In this document: one piece after another, positions 51,926-63,500 of the stretch
Position numbering within the stretch: position 1 is the first letter of the stretch
How the letters are laid out: every line of letters begins with the position of its first letter
Program-made: the position numbers and the translations under genes
Notes under the pieces: generated by a model
What the model saw: only the letters and a program-made list of their open reading frames with translations
Database searches by the model: none
What the model was told of the DNA's origin: nothing
NCBI RefSeq assembly: GCF_014982975.1
Contig: NZ_JADCKL010000001.1
Location: 558,001 to 622,000, forward strand
DNA length: 64,000 nucleotides
Origin: Claveliimonas monacensis
GTDB lineage: Bacteria > Bacillota > Clostridia > Lachnospirales > Lachnospiraceae
Direction: 5' to 3'

Positions 51926-53359
51926 TTATACGTTGATCTCTGCCTTCACGCCCAGAAGGTCTCTGTTCTTCTCCAGCATAGGACGGACCACATCTGCCAG
52001 GTACTTGTCCACCTGCACAGAGGCACGGCCTGTATATTTTGCAGGATCCATAGTCTTTTTCAGCTCATCCAGACTAAGCCCGAAAGCCGGGTCTGCCGCG
52101 ATCAGCTCCAGAAGGTTGTTCTCCAGTCCCTTCTCTTTCACATTTTTTCCTGCTTCCATGGAGAGTTCCCGGATGCGCTCATGCAGCTCCTGGCGGTCTC
52201 CTCCAGCCTTCACAGCGTCCATCATAATGTTCTCTGTAGCCATGAACGGAAGCTCTGCCATAAGGTGCTTCTCGATGACCTTGGGGTAGACTACAAGCCC
52301 GTCCACCACGTTCAGGCACAGGTCCAGGATGCCGTCAATGGCCAGGAAGCCTTCCGGCACGCTGAGACGCTTGTTGGCAGAGTCATCCAGCGTTCTCTCA
52401 AACCACTGAGTGGCAGAGGTGACAGCCGGATTCAGCGCGTCCACCATGACGTACCTGGAGAGGGAAGCGATCCGCTCGCTGCGCATGGGGTTTCTCTTGT
52501 AGGCCATGGCAGAGGAGCCGATCTGGTTCTTCTCAAAGGGCTCTTCCACTTCTTTTAAGTGCTGCAGAAGCCGGATGTCGTTGGACATCTTGTGGGCGCT
52601 GGCAGCGATCCCCGCCAGCACGTTCAGCACTCTTGTATCCACTTTCCGTGAATAGGTCTGGCCGGACACCGGATAGCAGGCCTCAAAGCCCATCTTCTTT
52701 GCGATCATGGGATCGATCTTGTCGATGGTCTCCTGGTCTCCGTCAAAGAGCTCCAGGAAGCTGGCCTGTGTTCCCGTAGTTCCCTTGGATCCCAGAAGCT
52801 TCAGGCTTCCCAGCACGTACTCCAGATCCTCCAGATCCATCATAAACTCCTGGAGCCAGAGCGTTGCCCTCTTTCCTACAGTGGTGGGCTGAGCCGGCTG
52901 GAAGTGCGTGAAGGCCAGAGTGGGAAGATCTTTGTACTGTTCAGCAAAATCAGCCAGCTCTGCTATCACGTTCACGATCTTTGTGCGGACCAGTTTCAGG
53001 GCCTCGGACATGATGATGATGTCCGTATTGTCCCCCACGTAGCAGGATGTGGCTCCCAGGTGGATGATGCCCTTTGCCTTGGGGCACTGCTGGCCGTAGG
53101 CATAGACATGGGACATAACATCGTGGCGCACCAGTTTTTCTCTCTCTTTTGCCACATCGTAATTGATATCGTCCGCGTGGCTCCTCAGTTCCTCGATCTG
53201 CTCATCTGTGATAGGAAGTCCCAGTTCCTTCTCCGTCTCCGCCAGGGCGATCCACAGGCGCCTCCAGGTGCGGAATTTCATATCAGGAGAAAAAATGTAC
53301 TGCATCTCCCTGCTGGCATACCGCTCGGAGAGCGGGCTTACATATCTGTCGTGACTCAT
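51926..53359 (-). CDS. purB: adenylosuccinate lyase
   Basis: 477 residues. It acts twice in purine synthesis, forming AICAR and AMP with release of fumarate. The fumarase/aspartase signature is GSSAMAYKRNPMRSE; the HFQPAQPTT region and TTGTQASF catalytic histidine/serine neighbourhood are present. It lies 68 bases after purF on the same strand and shares its promoter. Confidence 0.96.
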   Translation of the reverse strand: MSHDRYVSPLSERYASREMQYIFSPDMKFRTWRRLWIALAETEKELGLPITDEQIEELRSHADDINYDVAKEREKLVRHDVMSHVYAYGQQCPKAKGIIHLGATSCYVGDNTDIIIMSEALKLVRTKIVNVIAELADFAEQYKDLPTLAFTHFQPAQPTTVGKRATLWLQEFMMDLEDLEYVLGSLKLLGSKGTTGTQASFLELFDGDQETIDKIDPMIAKKMGFEACYPVSGQTYSRKVDTRVLNVLAGIAASAHKMSNDIRLLQHLKEVEEPFEKNQIGSSAMAYKRNPMRSERIASLSRYVMVDALNPAVTSATQWFERTLDDSANKRLSVPEGFLAIDGILDLCLNVVDGLVVYPKVIEKHLMAELPFMATENIMMDAVKAGGDRQELHERIRELSMEAGKNVKEKGLENNLLELIAADPAFGLSLDELKKTMDPAKYTGRASVQVDKYLADVVRPMLEKNRDLLGVKAEINV

Positions 53360-53427
53360 AGATTTTCTTTCCTTTCTCTGCTCATAAAAATAGTTTCTGT
53401 TCTCTTTCTCTCATTCTAGCACAGCTT

Positions 53428-54855
53428 CTATTCAAATGCCAGGGAGACATCCCGCCCGGGCACTTCCATGGGATAATTTCCTGTAAAGCAGGCATCACAG
53501 TATCCCAGCTCTCCCACCATGTCCTTCAGCTTTTCGATCTCCATGTAGCCGAGGGAGTCTGCTCCGATCATCTCCCGGATCTGCTCTGTCGTGTGGGAGT
53601 GCGCGATCAGCTGTTCATTGGAGGGCACATCCGTTCCAAAGTAACAGGGATACAGGAAGGGGGGTGAGCTGATCCTCACATGTACCTCCGTGGCCCCCGC
53701 CTTTTTCAGCATGCGGATGATGTTGGCGCAGGTGGTGCCCCGGACGATGGAGTCGTCCACCATGACGATCCTTTTCCCGCGTACTACTTCCGGGATCACG
53801 TTCAGCTTGATGCGCACGCTGGACTCCCGCTCGCTCTGTTTTGGCTTGATAAAAGTCCGCCCCACGTAGCTGTTCTTGTGGAAGGCCATCCCCACCGGAA
53901 TGCCGGACTGCTCTGAGTAGCCCCTTGCGGCCACAAGTCCCGAATCCGGAACCCCCACCACAAGATCCGCCTCCACCGGGTAGGACTGGGCAAGCGCCCT
54001 GCCGGCTGTGATCCTGGCATGGTACACGTTCACACCGTCCAGGGTGCTGTCCATTCTGGCAAAATAAATATATTCGAAAATGCATCTGGCGTGCCTGGCC
54101 GGATCGATGGCCATACTCTTGTCGGAGGAGATGCCGTCCTTTGTGATGGACACGATCTCGCCCGGCTCCACGTCCCGCACAAATTCCGCGTCAACGGCAG
54201 CCAGGGCGCAGCTCTCGGAAGCCAGGATATAGGTGTTGTCCCTCTTTCCGATGCACAGGGGCTTCAGGCCGAAGGGATCTCTTGCCCCGATCATCTTTCT
54301 GGGCGAGATGACCACCAGTGCGTAGGCTCCCCTGATCTTCTTCATGGCATTTTTCACTGCCCCCTCCACATTGGGCGCCTGCAGGCGCTCTCTGGCAATG
54401 TGGTAGGCGATCACCTCCGAGTCGATGGTGGTCTGGAAGATGGCCCCGGTGTGCTCCAGCTCATGCCGCAGCTCCACCGCATTGGTCAGGTTTCCATTGT
54501 GGGCGATGGCCAGGACGCCTTTCACATAGTTGATGACCAGAGGCATGGCGTTCTCCGCCCTGGATCCCCCTGCCGTGGAGTAGCGGACATGGCCCACGCC
54601 CAGATTGCCGTGAAGGGCATGGAGGGCTTCCTCGTCAAACACTTCATTGACAAGCCCCAGCCCTTTCTTTGACCGCATCTTCCGCTCTCCGCAGGTGTCT
54701 GTCACTGCGATGCCGCAGCTCTCCTGTCCTCTGTGCTGCAGTGCAAAAAGCCCATAATAGACAGTGGGGGCTACATCGCCCCCATCCATATCATAAGCAC
54801 CGAAAACACCACATTCTTCTCCAAGACCTGTTGTCACTTTTTCAAAGTTATCCAT
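53428..54855 (-). CDS. purF: amidophosphoribosyltransferase
   Basis: 475 residues. First committed step of purine synthesis, from PRPP and glutamine. N-terminal propeptide precedes the catalytic Cys15 (EECGVFGAY). The PRPP loop is VMVDDSIVRGTT. Cysteines in CIFEYIYFARMDS, PCYFGTDVPS and YCDACFTGN match the 4Fe-4S ligands of the Bacillus-type enzyme. Promoter at 54965-54993. Confidence 0.96.
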   Translation of the reverse strand: MDNFEKVTTGLGEECGVFGAYDMDGGDVAPTVYYGLFALQHRGQESCGIAVTDTCGERKMRSKKGLGLVNEVFDEEALHALHGNLGVGHVRYSTAGGSRAENAMPLVINYVKGVLAIAHNGNLTNAVELRHELEHTGAIFQTTIDSEVIAYHIARERLQAPNVEGAVKNAMKKIRGAYALVVISPRKMIGARDPFGLKPLCIGKRDNTYILASESCALAAVDAEFVRDVEPGEIVSITKDGISSDKSMAIDPARHARCIFEYIYFARMDSTLDGVNVYHARITAGRALAQSYPVEADLVVGVPDSGLVAARGYSEQSGIPVGMAFHKNSYVGRTFIKPKQSERESSVRIKLNVIPEVVRGKRIVMVDDSIVRGTTCANIIRMLKKAGATEVHVRISSPPFLYPCYFGTDVPSNEQLIAHSHTTEQIREMIGADSLGYMEIEKLKDMVGELGYCDACFTGNYPMEVPGRDVSLAFE

Positions 54856-54964
54856 GTATGTTTCTCTCGCTCCTTATCCTCACAGCGCCATGCACCGCAG
54901 GCGGGCGCTGCCTGTTATTTTACATTGTCAAGTTTCCGGGAAATCCCGCTGATTTACCCATAAA

Positions 54965-54993
54965 AGTATAATACAAGGCGGGGAGAAAAGCAA
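54965..54993 (-). promoter_or_regulatory. promoter of purF-purB
   Basis: TTGCTT, 17 bases, TATACT on the minus strand. It partly overlaps a GGCGGGGAG/CTCCCCGCC hairpin (54977-55007) that can end upstream transcription from the ABC operon. No purine riboswitch was seen in the leader. Confidence 0.55.
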
Positions 54994-55077
54994 CATTCCT
55001 CCCCGCCCGTCAAAGATAAGCACTCATTATTTATTTTCCGGCATATTTATTAGTATTACTAAACAATAAGCCGTGAT

Positions 55078-55767
55078 TTATAAGTTTTCTCCTAATTTTC
55101 CAAGGAATTCCTGCATTCTTTCGTTAGAAGAACCAAAAACTTCCTCCGGCGTCCCCTGCTGGGCAATGACCCCCTTGTCCATGAAAATGATCTGATCCGC
55201 CACGTTCCTGGCAAAATTCATCTCATGTGTGACAATGACCATGGTCATGTGCTCCGCTGCCAGATCCCGGATGACCTTCAGGATCTCCCCTGTCAGCTCC
55301 GGATCCAGGGCCGAGGTGGGCTCATCAAAGAAGAGAATATCCGGATTCATGGCCAGCGCCCTGGCGATGGAGATCCTCTGCTGCTGTCCGCCGGAGAGCT
55401 GGTAGGGGTAGGCTTTCTCCTTGTCGGAGAGCCCCATCTTCGCAAGGAGGGCTCTGGCCTCCGCAAAGACCTCCTCCTTATCCCTCTTCTGGACCTTGAT
55501 GGGAGCGTCCGTAATATTTTTTATAACAGAATAGTGCGGAAACAGATTAAAGTTCTGAAAGACAAGCCCGAAGGTCCCTTCATAGTGTATCTCGCCGCTG
55601 TCCGGTGTCTCCAGGCCGGTGGCGCACCGCAGGAGGGTAGACTTTCCCGACCCGGAGGGGCCGATGATGCCCAGCACTTCCCCCTGTCTGACCTGGAGCG
55701 AGATATCTTTCAGCACCTCCAGGCCGTCAAAACTCTTCTTTAAATTGTTAATTTCCAACAGACTCAT
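55078..55767 (-). CDS. polar amino acid ABC transporter ATP-binding protein
   Basis: 229 residues. Walker A GPSGSGKST, signature LSGGQQQR, Walker B ILFFDEPTSALDP, switch histidine VTHEMNFA; closest to the GlnQ/HisP class. AAGGAGG precedes the ATG. Last gene of a binding protein - permease - ATPase operon. The amino acid cannot be specified. Confidence 0.94.
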   Translation of the reverse strand: MSLLEINNLKKSFDGLEVLKDISLQVRQGEVLGIIGPSGSGKSTLLRCATGLETPDSGEIHYEGTFGLVFQNFNLFPHYSVIKNITDAPIKVQKRDKEEVFAEARALLAKMGLSDKEKAYPYQLSGGQQQRISIARALAMNPDILFFDEPTSALDPELTGEILKVIRDLAAEHMTMVIVTHEMNFARNVADQIIFMDKGVIAQQGTPEEVFGSSNERMQEFLGKLGENL

Positions 55768-55783
55768 AACTGCCTCCTTCTCC

Positions 55784-56434
55784 CTACCGGTAATAACTCA
55801 TCTTTTTCTCCGCCTGCTCCATGACAAAGGCCACAAGGAGACAGAACACATAGTAGATCAGGGCCGCTATGGCGTAGGGGATCATGTTGGTCTCCCGGGC
55901 CGCAAGGGCCTTGGCCTGGTTGAACAGCTCCATGATAGACATGGTGAAGGCAAGAGATGTGTCCTTCACAAGCGTGATGGCCTCGTTCGTGATGGAGGGC
56001 ATCACCCTCTTGATGACCTGGGGCAGGATGATCCTCATAAAAGTCTGGGACTTGCTGTAGCCCAGGATCTTGGCCGCCTCATACTGTCCCTGGGGCATGG
56101 ACTCGATCCCGCCTCTGTATATCTCCGCAAAATAGGCCGCATAGTTGAGAGAAAATCCAAGTATCCAGGCCAGCTGCTTCCAGGTGTCTGTGATCTGCAG
56201 TCCAAACAGATAGAAGGGTCCGAAGTAGAAGACCATGAGCTGCAGCATCAGGGGAGTTCCCCTCATAACAGATATGTAAAATTTAAAAAACGAGCGGACA
56301 ATGATATTTTTCGACATCCTGCCAAAGCACACAAGCATCCCCAAAGGCAGTGACAGCACCAGTGTCACGAAAAAGATCTCCGCCGTCATCACGGTTCCCT
56401 CGATCAGAAGGTTCAGCATAACTGAAAATTCCAT
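55784..56434 (-). CDS. polar amino acid ABC transporter permease
   Basis: 216 residues, five membrane helices, of the His/Glu/Gln/Arg-type family: VMRGTPLMLQLMVFYFG near the N-terminal half and the EAA-like loop GQYEAAKILGYSKSQTFMRIILPQ that contacts the ATPase. GAGAGGAG precedes the ATG. It overlaps neither neighbour; 16 bases separate it from the ATPase gene. Confidence 0.94.
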   Translation of the reverse strand: MEFSVMLNLLIEGTVMTAEIFFVTLVLSLPLGMLVCFGRMSKNIIVRSFFKFYISVMRGTPLMLQLMVFYFGPFYLFGLQITDTWKQLAWILGFSLNYAAYFAEIYRGGIESMPQGQYEAAKILGYSKSQTFMRIILPQVIKRVMPSITNEAITLVKDTSLAFTMSIMELFNQAKALAARETNMIPYAIAALIYYVFCLLVAFVMEQAEKKMSYYR

Positions 56435-56462
56435 ACCAAAACTCCTCTCCGCCAGTCCGGCA

Positions 56463-56493
56463 AAACGGGCTGCCCAAAAGGACAGCCCTTTTT
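56463..56493 (-). terminator. hairpin between binding protein and permease genes
   Basis: GGGCTG/CAGCCC stem with a ten-base loop, then GTTTTG. It probably gives partial termination or 3'-end protection so that binding protein exceeds permease. Confidence 0.5.
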
Positions 56494-56509
56494 GTATATT
56501 CTACTTATT

Positions 56510-57352
56510 TTACTTTCCTATGGTCGTAATGTCCTCACCGAACCATTTCGTGGAGATCTCCGCCATAGTCCCATCTGCGGCCAGCTCCTCCAGCGCTGTC
56601 TGCACCTGATCTCTCACGGCCTCGTTGCCCTTTGCAAAGCCCACGCCGTACTCCTCTGTGGAGATCACATCGTCCAGGATCACAAAGTCCGCATCCCTGG
56701 ACTCGATCTGGTAGCTCGCCACCACGATATCCATGGCAACAGCGTCCACGACTCCGGACTCAAGCTCCATAAATCCTGTATTGTAATCCGCGATCACCTG
56801 CAGGTTGCCGAAGGTGCTGGAAAGCTCCTGGTTGTCCTCCAGCGCCGCCTGGGCGGAGGAGTCTGTCTGTACATCCACCGTCTTTCCTGCCAGATCTTCC
56901 GCAGACTCGATGCCGGAATCCGCTCTCACGACAAACACCTGGCTGTTGTCCAGATAGGGATCGGACCATGTGTACTCGTCCTCTCTTCCATTGATGGTGA
57001 ACCCGTTCCAGATGCAGTCGATGGCTCCGGACTCGAGCATGGCGTCCTTTGCGTCCCAGGCAATCGGTTCCGGGACAAACTCCCATCCCATCTTGTCACA
57101 GACAGCCTGGGCAAGCTCCAGGTCAAATCCTGTGTACTCTCCGTCCTCGCCCACAAATCCCATAGGCGGGAAATCCTGGTCAAATCCAACGGTAAACGTA
57201 TCTCCCTCTGCCTTTTCCGTAAATTCTGCCGTGGATGTGTCCTGGCTGTCTGATCCCTCATCCGAGGATCCGTCAGAGCTGCCGCCGCAGCCAGCCAGCA
57301 GGGATGCCGCTGTCACCGTCAGTGCCATCATAAGTGCCAATCTCTTCTTCAT
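56510..57352 (-). CDS. polar amino acid ABC transporter substrate-binding lipoprotein
   Basis: 280 residues. Signal peptide with lipobox LLAGC, a Ser/Asp-rich linker, then the amino-acid binding fold with FTVGFDQDFPPMGFVGEDGEYTGFDLELA split across the ligand pocket, and VDAVAMDI and GFAKGN motifs of the family. It delivers a polar amino acid to the adjacent permease. First gene of the operon; the upstream dyad at 57388-57427 may regulate it. Confidence 0.94.
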   Translation of the reverse strand: MKKRLALMMALTVTAASLLAGCGGSSDGSSDEGSDSQDTSTAEFTEKAEGDTFTVGFDQDFPPMGFVGEDGEYTGFDLELAQAVCDKMGWEFVPEPIAWDAKDAMLESGAIDCIWNGFTINGREDEYTWSDPYLDNSQVFVVRADSGIESAEDLAGKTVDVQTDSSAQAALEDNQELSSTFGNLQVIADYNTGFMELESGVVDAVAMDIVVASYQIESRDADFVILDDVISTEEYGVGFAKGNEAVRDQVQTALEELAADGTMAEISTKWFGEDITTIGK

Positions 57353-57387
57353 CTCTCATTTCCTCCCGTATGTAACTTTATTATATT

Positions 57388-57427
57388 AGCAATTTATCAA
57401 TTGATTACTCTACCACACTAAATTGCT
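57388..57427. promoter_or_regulatory. inverted repeat upstream of the amino acid ABC operon
   Basis: Perfect 9-base arms AGCAATTTA and TAAATTGCT separated by 22 bases, in AT-rich sequence ahead of the binding protein gene. It could be an operator; the cognate regulator is not known. Confidence 0.35.
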
Positions 57428-57482
57428 CTGTTATAATAACATACTTATCCATGGATTGTCAATCCGTCGTTATAAAATATAC

Positions 57483-57528
57483 AGCAGCGCAGAGCGCCGC
57501 CCCGGGCAGGAGCTGCACTCTGCGCTGT
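57483..57528 (-). terminator. terminator of the surface protein gene
   Basis: CAGCGCAGAG pairs with CTCTGCGCTG, with GC-rich inner sequence; on the minus strand it is followed by GTATATTTTATAA. Confidence 0.6.
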
Positions 57529-57556
57529 CATTTTTTGCTCTTTTTATTGCATTCGT

Positions 57557-60500
57557 TTACTTCGCCTGTCCTCTTCTTCTCCGGTGCAGGAGGAAGAGAA
57601 TAAGCAGCATGGACACGCCAAGTCCTGTCAGTGTCCGCGGCATATCTGACAGATCGCCGGTCCGCACCCCGCCGCCGGTCTCCTTGTCTCCGCCCGGCAT
57701 GCCGCTCTTGTGGTACACATTGGTAAATGCCGCAGCGTCGCCGTTCTGCTCAAAGGTTCCCAGCTTCTCGTATTTCACATCAGCAATGTGCAGGGCACCG
57801 TCCTCATCCGCCACTTCCACGGTCAATCTCCAGATATGTGCATCGTAGAGATATCCGTCTTCATGGCCGCCTTCCTCACAAATCTCGAACTGATAGGTTC
57901 CCGCTTTAGTAAATGTGACCGGTGCAAATGCGGTCTGTCCTGCCCCCGCTACGCTTGCGGAAGTCCCTTCCACCGCCGCGCCCTCCGGATTGTCCGCAAG
58001 GGCCTGCATGGTGAAGGTAAACGTCGCATTGGACGGCGTCTTGTCGCCGCTTATATGCTTTGTTACCTTCGGCGCATAGGCCGCCTCGTCCGGCTGATAG
58101 TGGTTCTCAAAGGCCGCCGCATCCGCAGTTGTCCCGTCCTGCCTTGTGTAGGTTGCACTCTCCACGCCCAGGATATGTCCGGTATCTTTCACTACAACCG
58201 TCAGGGTCCACACGCTTCCATCATACTGGTAGCCTGGCAGCTTGTCATTGATCTCGGTAATGTCAAACCGGTAGGTTCCGGCCTGCCCGAACTGGATTTC
58301 TCCAAAGACTGCCTCACCGCTTCCCTTGATGGCCGCTTCTGTCTTCTTCGGAAGGACTGCCCCCTCTGGATTATCCTCCCTTGCCGCAAGTGCGAACCGG
58401 AAGCTTGCATCTTTGCCCTCCGGCACATCGCCGGTCACCGCCTTGGTCACTGCCGGTGTATAGCCAGCCGGTACGACTTCATAGCTATTGGTAAATGTCG
58501 CTTGTTCGTCAGAGGCGGCTATTTCCTTACCGTCAGCATCTATTTGCGTGTAGGTATGGCTTACTATGGTCAGATACGATGCTCTGTCCTCCACCACTAC
58601 TTCCAGATCCCAGGTCAGCGGATCATACGTATAGCCCGCTTCGCTTCCCGGCGCCTCCGCAATGGTAAAGTGGTAGGTTCCCGCCTTGTCAAAGCTGATG
58701 TCTCCAAAGCTTCCGCTTCCCGCTCCGGTGATGGTGGTCTGGCTATTGCCGGTCACCGCGCCGTCTGCCGGCGTACCTGCCTCTTCTGCTGCTTCATTTC
58801 TCACAAGTGTAAAGGTAAATGTCTTATCAACCGGTGTCGGATCTCCGGTCAGCGCTTTCGTCACTCTCGGGTCATAAGTCGCTTTGGTGGTGCTGTAGCT
58901 GTTCACAAATGCCGCCGCATCTGCGTTTGCTCCGGTGCCGTCTGCTTTCACATACTGTACGCCGTCTTTCGCCACCTGAAGCTTTCCGCCAATGTCTTCC
59001 ACTGTCACCTTCAAGTTCCAGGTGCTTCCGTCATAGCCGTAGCCCGCTTGACCATCGTCGGTCTCTGTAATCTCAAACTCATAGGTTCCTGCATGAACGA
59101 AACGGATCGCTCCAAAACCATCCTGGCCTGCTGCGCTGCCTGTTCCTTCTGTATCTTCCGGTGTCAGGGTGATAGCGGCCGTCGTATCCTCCGGCATGAC
59201 TGCGCCCTCCACCGGATCGGACTCATCCTTTTTCGCACTCAGCTCAAAGGTAAATGCAACTTCGCCCGGGCGGGCCCCGCCTGTTATGGTCTTCTTAACT
59301 TCCGGTGTAAACTCGGCCGGCTCTACTTTATAGGTATTGGTAAATGATGCATATGCCTCGCTGTCCCTGTCTCCGTCCCTTGTGTAGGTATGGCTTGTGA
59401 CAACCAGCTGGCCATCCTGATCCTCCACTGCCACGGTTAGCGTCCACGGATCTGTATCATAAGTATAGCCATTTGCGCTTCCCTTTTCCTCAGCAATCTG
59501 GAACTCATAAGTTCCCGCCTTGGTGAAGGTGATCGCCCCAAACGGATCCGTTGTAGTTCCGGCAGGATCATTATCGGTTACGCTTACCGTCGCCTTCGTA
59601 TCACGATTGGCGATGGTGAATCCGTCTCCTGCTGGCGGCGTCAGGGTGAAGTCAAAGGTCTGTGTACCCGTCGGCCGTTTTTCTCCCGTCACCGTCTTCT
59701 TAACTTCCGGTGTAAACGGTACAGAATCTTCTATCTTGTAACTGTTGGTAAATACAGCTTCTGTCCCGTTATTGTCAGTTCCTCTGGTGTAGGTATGGCT
59801 TACTACCGTGAGCTGGCCGTCAACATCCTCCACGACAATGGTCAGTGTCCATGGCTCTTTATCGTATGTATATCCATTCTCACCGCCGTCCGTCTCACGG
59901 ATGTCAAACCGGTAGGTCCCCGCTTTGGTAAATGTGATCGGTGCAAATGTGGTCTGGCCTGCTCCCGCTACGCTTGCGGAAGTTCCTTCCACTGCCGCAC
60001 CCTCCGGATTGTCCGCATGGGCCTGCATAGTGAAGGTAAACGTCGCATTGGACGGCGTCTTGTCGCCGCTTAAGTGCTTCGTCACCTGCGGCGCATAGGC
60101 CGCCTCGTCCGGCTGATAGCTGTTCTCGAAGGCCGCCACGTCAGAGGTCGCCGCATCCTGTCTGGTGTAGGTTGCACTCGCCACACCCAGGATAGAATCG
60201 GTATCTTTTACCACCACGGTCAGCGTCCAAATGCTGTCATCGTACTGGTAGCCGGTCAGCTTGTCATTGATCTCGGCAATGTCGAACCGGTAGGTTCCGG
60301 CCTGCTCGAACTTAATCTCGCCAAAGTTTGCCTCACCGCGTCCCTCTATGGTCACTTCCGTGTCTTTCGGAAGAACGGCTCCCTTGGGATTGTCCTCCCT
60401 GGCTGTAAGTGCGAACCGGAACTGGGCATCATTGCCCTCCGGCACATCGCCGGTCACCGCCTTGGTCACTGTCGGTACATAGCCGGTAGATTTTACCTGA

Positions 60501-63500
60501 TAGTCATTGGTAAAGGTCGCTTCCTCGTCGGAGGTTACTTCCTTGCCCTCAGCGTCTGTCCGGGTGTAGGTATGCTTCGCCACCATCAGGCAGCCGCCCT
60601 GGTCTTTCACCTCAATCTCCAGATTCCATTCGCTGTCGTCATAGGTGTATCCAGGTTCTGTACCCGTCTCCTCACCAATGGTGAAGTGATATGTGCCAGC
60701 CTCTGTAAAGGTAATGGTGCTAAATCTTGCAATATCCTCTCCGGTTACTCTTGCCTTATCCATATCCGGTGCTGCCAGGCTTGCTCCGCCCGGATTCTTA
60801 TCATCCGGCATCAGCGTAAAGTCAAAGACCTGCTCCTCTGATCTCTGGTCTCCCGTGATCTCCTTGCGGATCTGCGGGGTATATGTGATCTTGTCCGGAT
60901 CGTAGGTGTTAGTAAATTCTGCCTGGCTCTCACTGGTGAATCCGGTAGGTTTGTCCGCTTCAGTCTGGGTGTACGTCTTACTTTCGATGACCAGCCTGCC
61001 GCCCTCATCTTTCACCTTCACTTCCAGGATCCAGATATGGCCGTCGTAGCTGTAGCCTGCCGTGTCTCCTTTCACCTCGGTGATCTGGAAGGTATAAGTT
61101 CCGGCTCTGGTGAAGGTGATCTTATCAAAGGTTCCGGTAGCTTCTCCTGTCACCTCGGTCTCCAGCACATCCGTGTTCGTCATAACCACGCCATTCTCAC
61201 CATTTAGCTTCAGGCCGTCTGTCGGATCTGCTTTTGTAAGCTTCAGTTCAAACTGGAAGTCAGCGTCTCTGCCGGCCGGTACATTGCCGTCCACTGTCTT
61301 CTTCACCTGCGGTGCATATCCAATGGGATCCACTTCATAGTGGTTGGTGAACAGTGCATAGTCCATCCGGTCTGTCTCGCCGGTCCGCTCATACTTCGTC
61401 TGGGCCTTATCTACCACCAACTGGCCCTTCTCATCCCTGACCACTACGGTCAGCGTCCAGGGATCATCATAGGTATAACCTTGTTCGCCAACATTTATTT
61501 CTGTAATGGTAAAGGTATAGGTTCCAGTCTCGGTGAAAGTAATTGCTCCAAACGGATCCATTTTCGGCTCTACCAGGCTTCCCTCTTTCGTTCCGCCTGC
61601 CGGCACGGTCACCGCCGCCTGTCTGTCTGTACACTTCGCTCCGCCTTCCGGATTGTCTTTATCTGCCGTAAGGGTAAAGGTAAAGGTCTCCTCTGCCGGC
61701 CGGATCTCTCCGGTCACGGTCTTGCGGACATCCGGCGTAAATTCTGTCGGTGCCACTTCATAATTATTGACAAACTTCGCTGCCTCTGTATTGCTGCCGT
61801 CTGTTTTCGCATAGGTATGGCTTGTCACTTTCAGCTGACTGCCCTCGTCCTCAACCACTACAGTCAGTGTCCATTTGCTGTCGTCATAGGTCACACCGTT
61901 CAGCTTGTTGCCGTTCGCCTCTGCCGCCTCCGGGACCTTCTCCTGGATCGTAAAGGTGTAGGTTCCGGCCTTCTCAAAGGTGATCTTGCCAAATCCATCA
62001 TCTGCTGCCGGTTCTACTTCAGTACCGGCCGCCGTATCTTTTGGTACGGTGATACTTGCTTCTGCACCTGTAATGGTCGCTCCGCCTTCCGGATTATTTT
62101 CTCCCGGCGTCAGGGTGAACTCATATTTCTGAGCCTCCTGCCGGTCCGCTCCGGTCATGGCCTTGGTCACGCCCGGCGTGTAGTCTGTAGGCTTCACTTC
62201 GTAGCTGTTTTCAAATGCCGCTGCTTCCGCTCCGGTTACCGTCTCTCCGTCTTTTGCGTAGGAATAGCTTTCAACCTTCAGCTTGCCGCCTTCATCCTCA
62301 ACGTTAACCGTCAGTGTCCACTGAGCCTCATCGTAGGTATAACCGTCATCTGCCTGGCCTTTCTCCTCTGTAATCGTAAACTTAAAGGTTCCGGCCTTCG
62401 CAAAGGTGATCTCTCCAAAACCTGCCTCAGCATCACCGATCCGGTTCTTATAAGTTACCGTTGTCTGTGCCGGATCTGGCAGGGTCGCTCCCTCTGGATT
62501 GTTCTCATCCGCCTTGAGTTTGAAGGTAAATTCCTTCTCTCCCGGCGGTGTATCCCCGGTCAGTGTCTTGCTCACCTTCGGCGCAAATCCGGTATCTTCT
62601 GTGTCATAGTAGTTTGTAAAGTCGGAGGCGTTTATCGTATCATCCGGATCATCCGGAGTCGTCAGGTAGTAAGTAATACTGTCTACCTTCAGGGAACCAT
62701 TGTCATCTACTACCACAACTCTGGCTCTTCTCTCCTCTACCCGGTCTTTGTCGTATCCCTCCGGCAGGTTCTCAGTATCCTCTGTGATCCGGAATACATA
62801 GGTACCCGCCTTGGTAAAGGTAATCTCATCAAAGTCCGCTGTCTCCGCCTCTCCGGTTTCAGTTACCGTCACCGTAGCCGTCTTGTTCTCCGGCATGGTC
62901 ACGCCAGGCACAGTATCCTCTGACATGCTCATGGTAAAGGTAAAGGTCTTATAGTCCGGATCATCCGGCAGCTCCTGGCCCTCCACCGTCTTGGATACGG
63001 TAAGGGTAGCTGTCGCCGGATTAGGATGATATTCGTTGCTGAACTTCGCCGCTCCGTTATTTGCCGTGGTTCCTTCCACGCTGCTCTTGTAGGAGACTAC
63101 CCTGGACAAATGTCCCCGCCCGTCGTCGTTTACTACTACCGTCAGCGTCCACTCCGCCGTATCGTAAGTATAATAGTTTTCTGTTCCGGCTGTCTCTTTG
63201 ATCGTAAACTTGTAAGTTCCGGCCTTGCTGAATGTAATGTTGCCAAATGCTTTCGTTGCCGTCACCGCCGCGTCACTGGTCTTGCCACTGATCGGAATCG
63301 TCAGCGTCGTCTCCGTCGGCAGCGTAGCTCCATCCGGGTTATCCTTATCTGGCGTCAGGGTAAAGGTAAAGTCTTTGCTTGCTCCATCCGGCAGTCTGTG
63401 TCCGGTCAGAGTCTTCTCTACAGCCGGCGCATAGGAAGTCGGTGTGGGCTTATAGTCATTCACAAATGCCACGCCGCCCTCCGGGTACGTAGGCGTCGCC

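Noticed and set aside
57710-62923. Long plus-strand frames opposite the surface protein
   Set aside because: They repeat with the same period as the minus-strand domains and are simple mirror frames of the repetitive gene.
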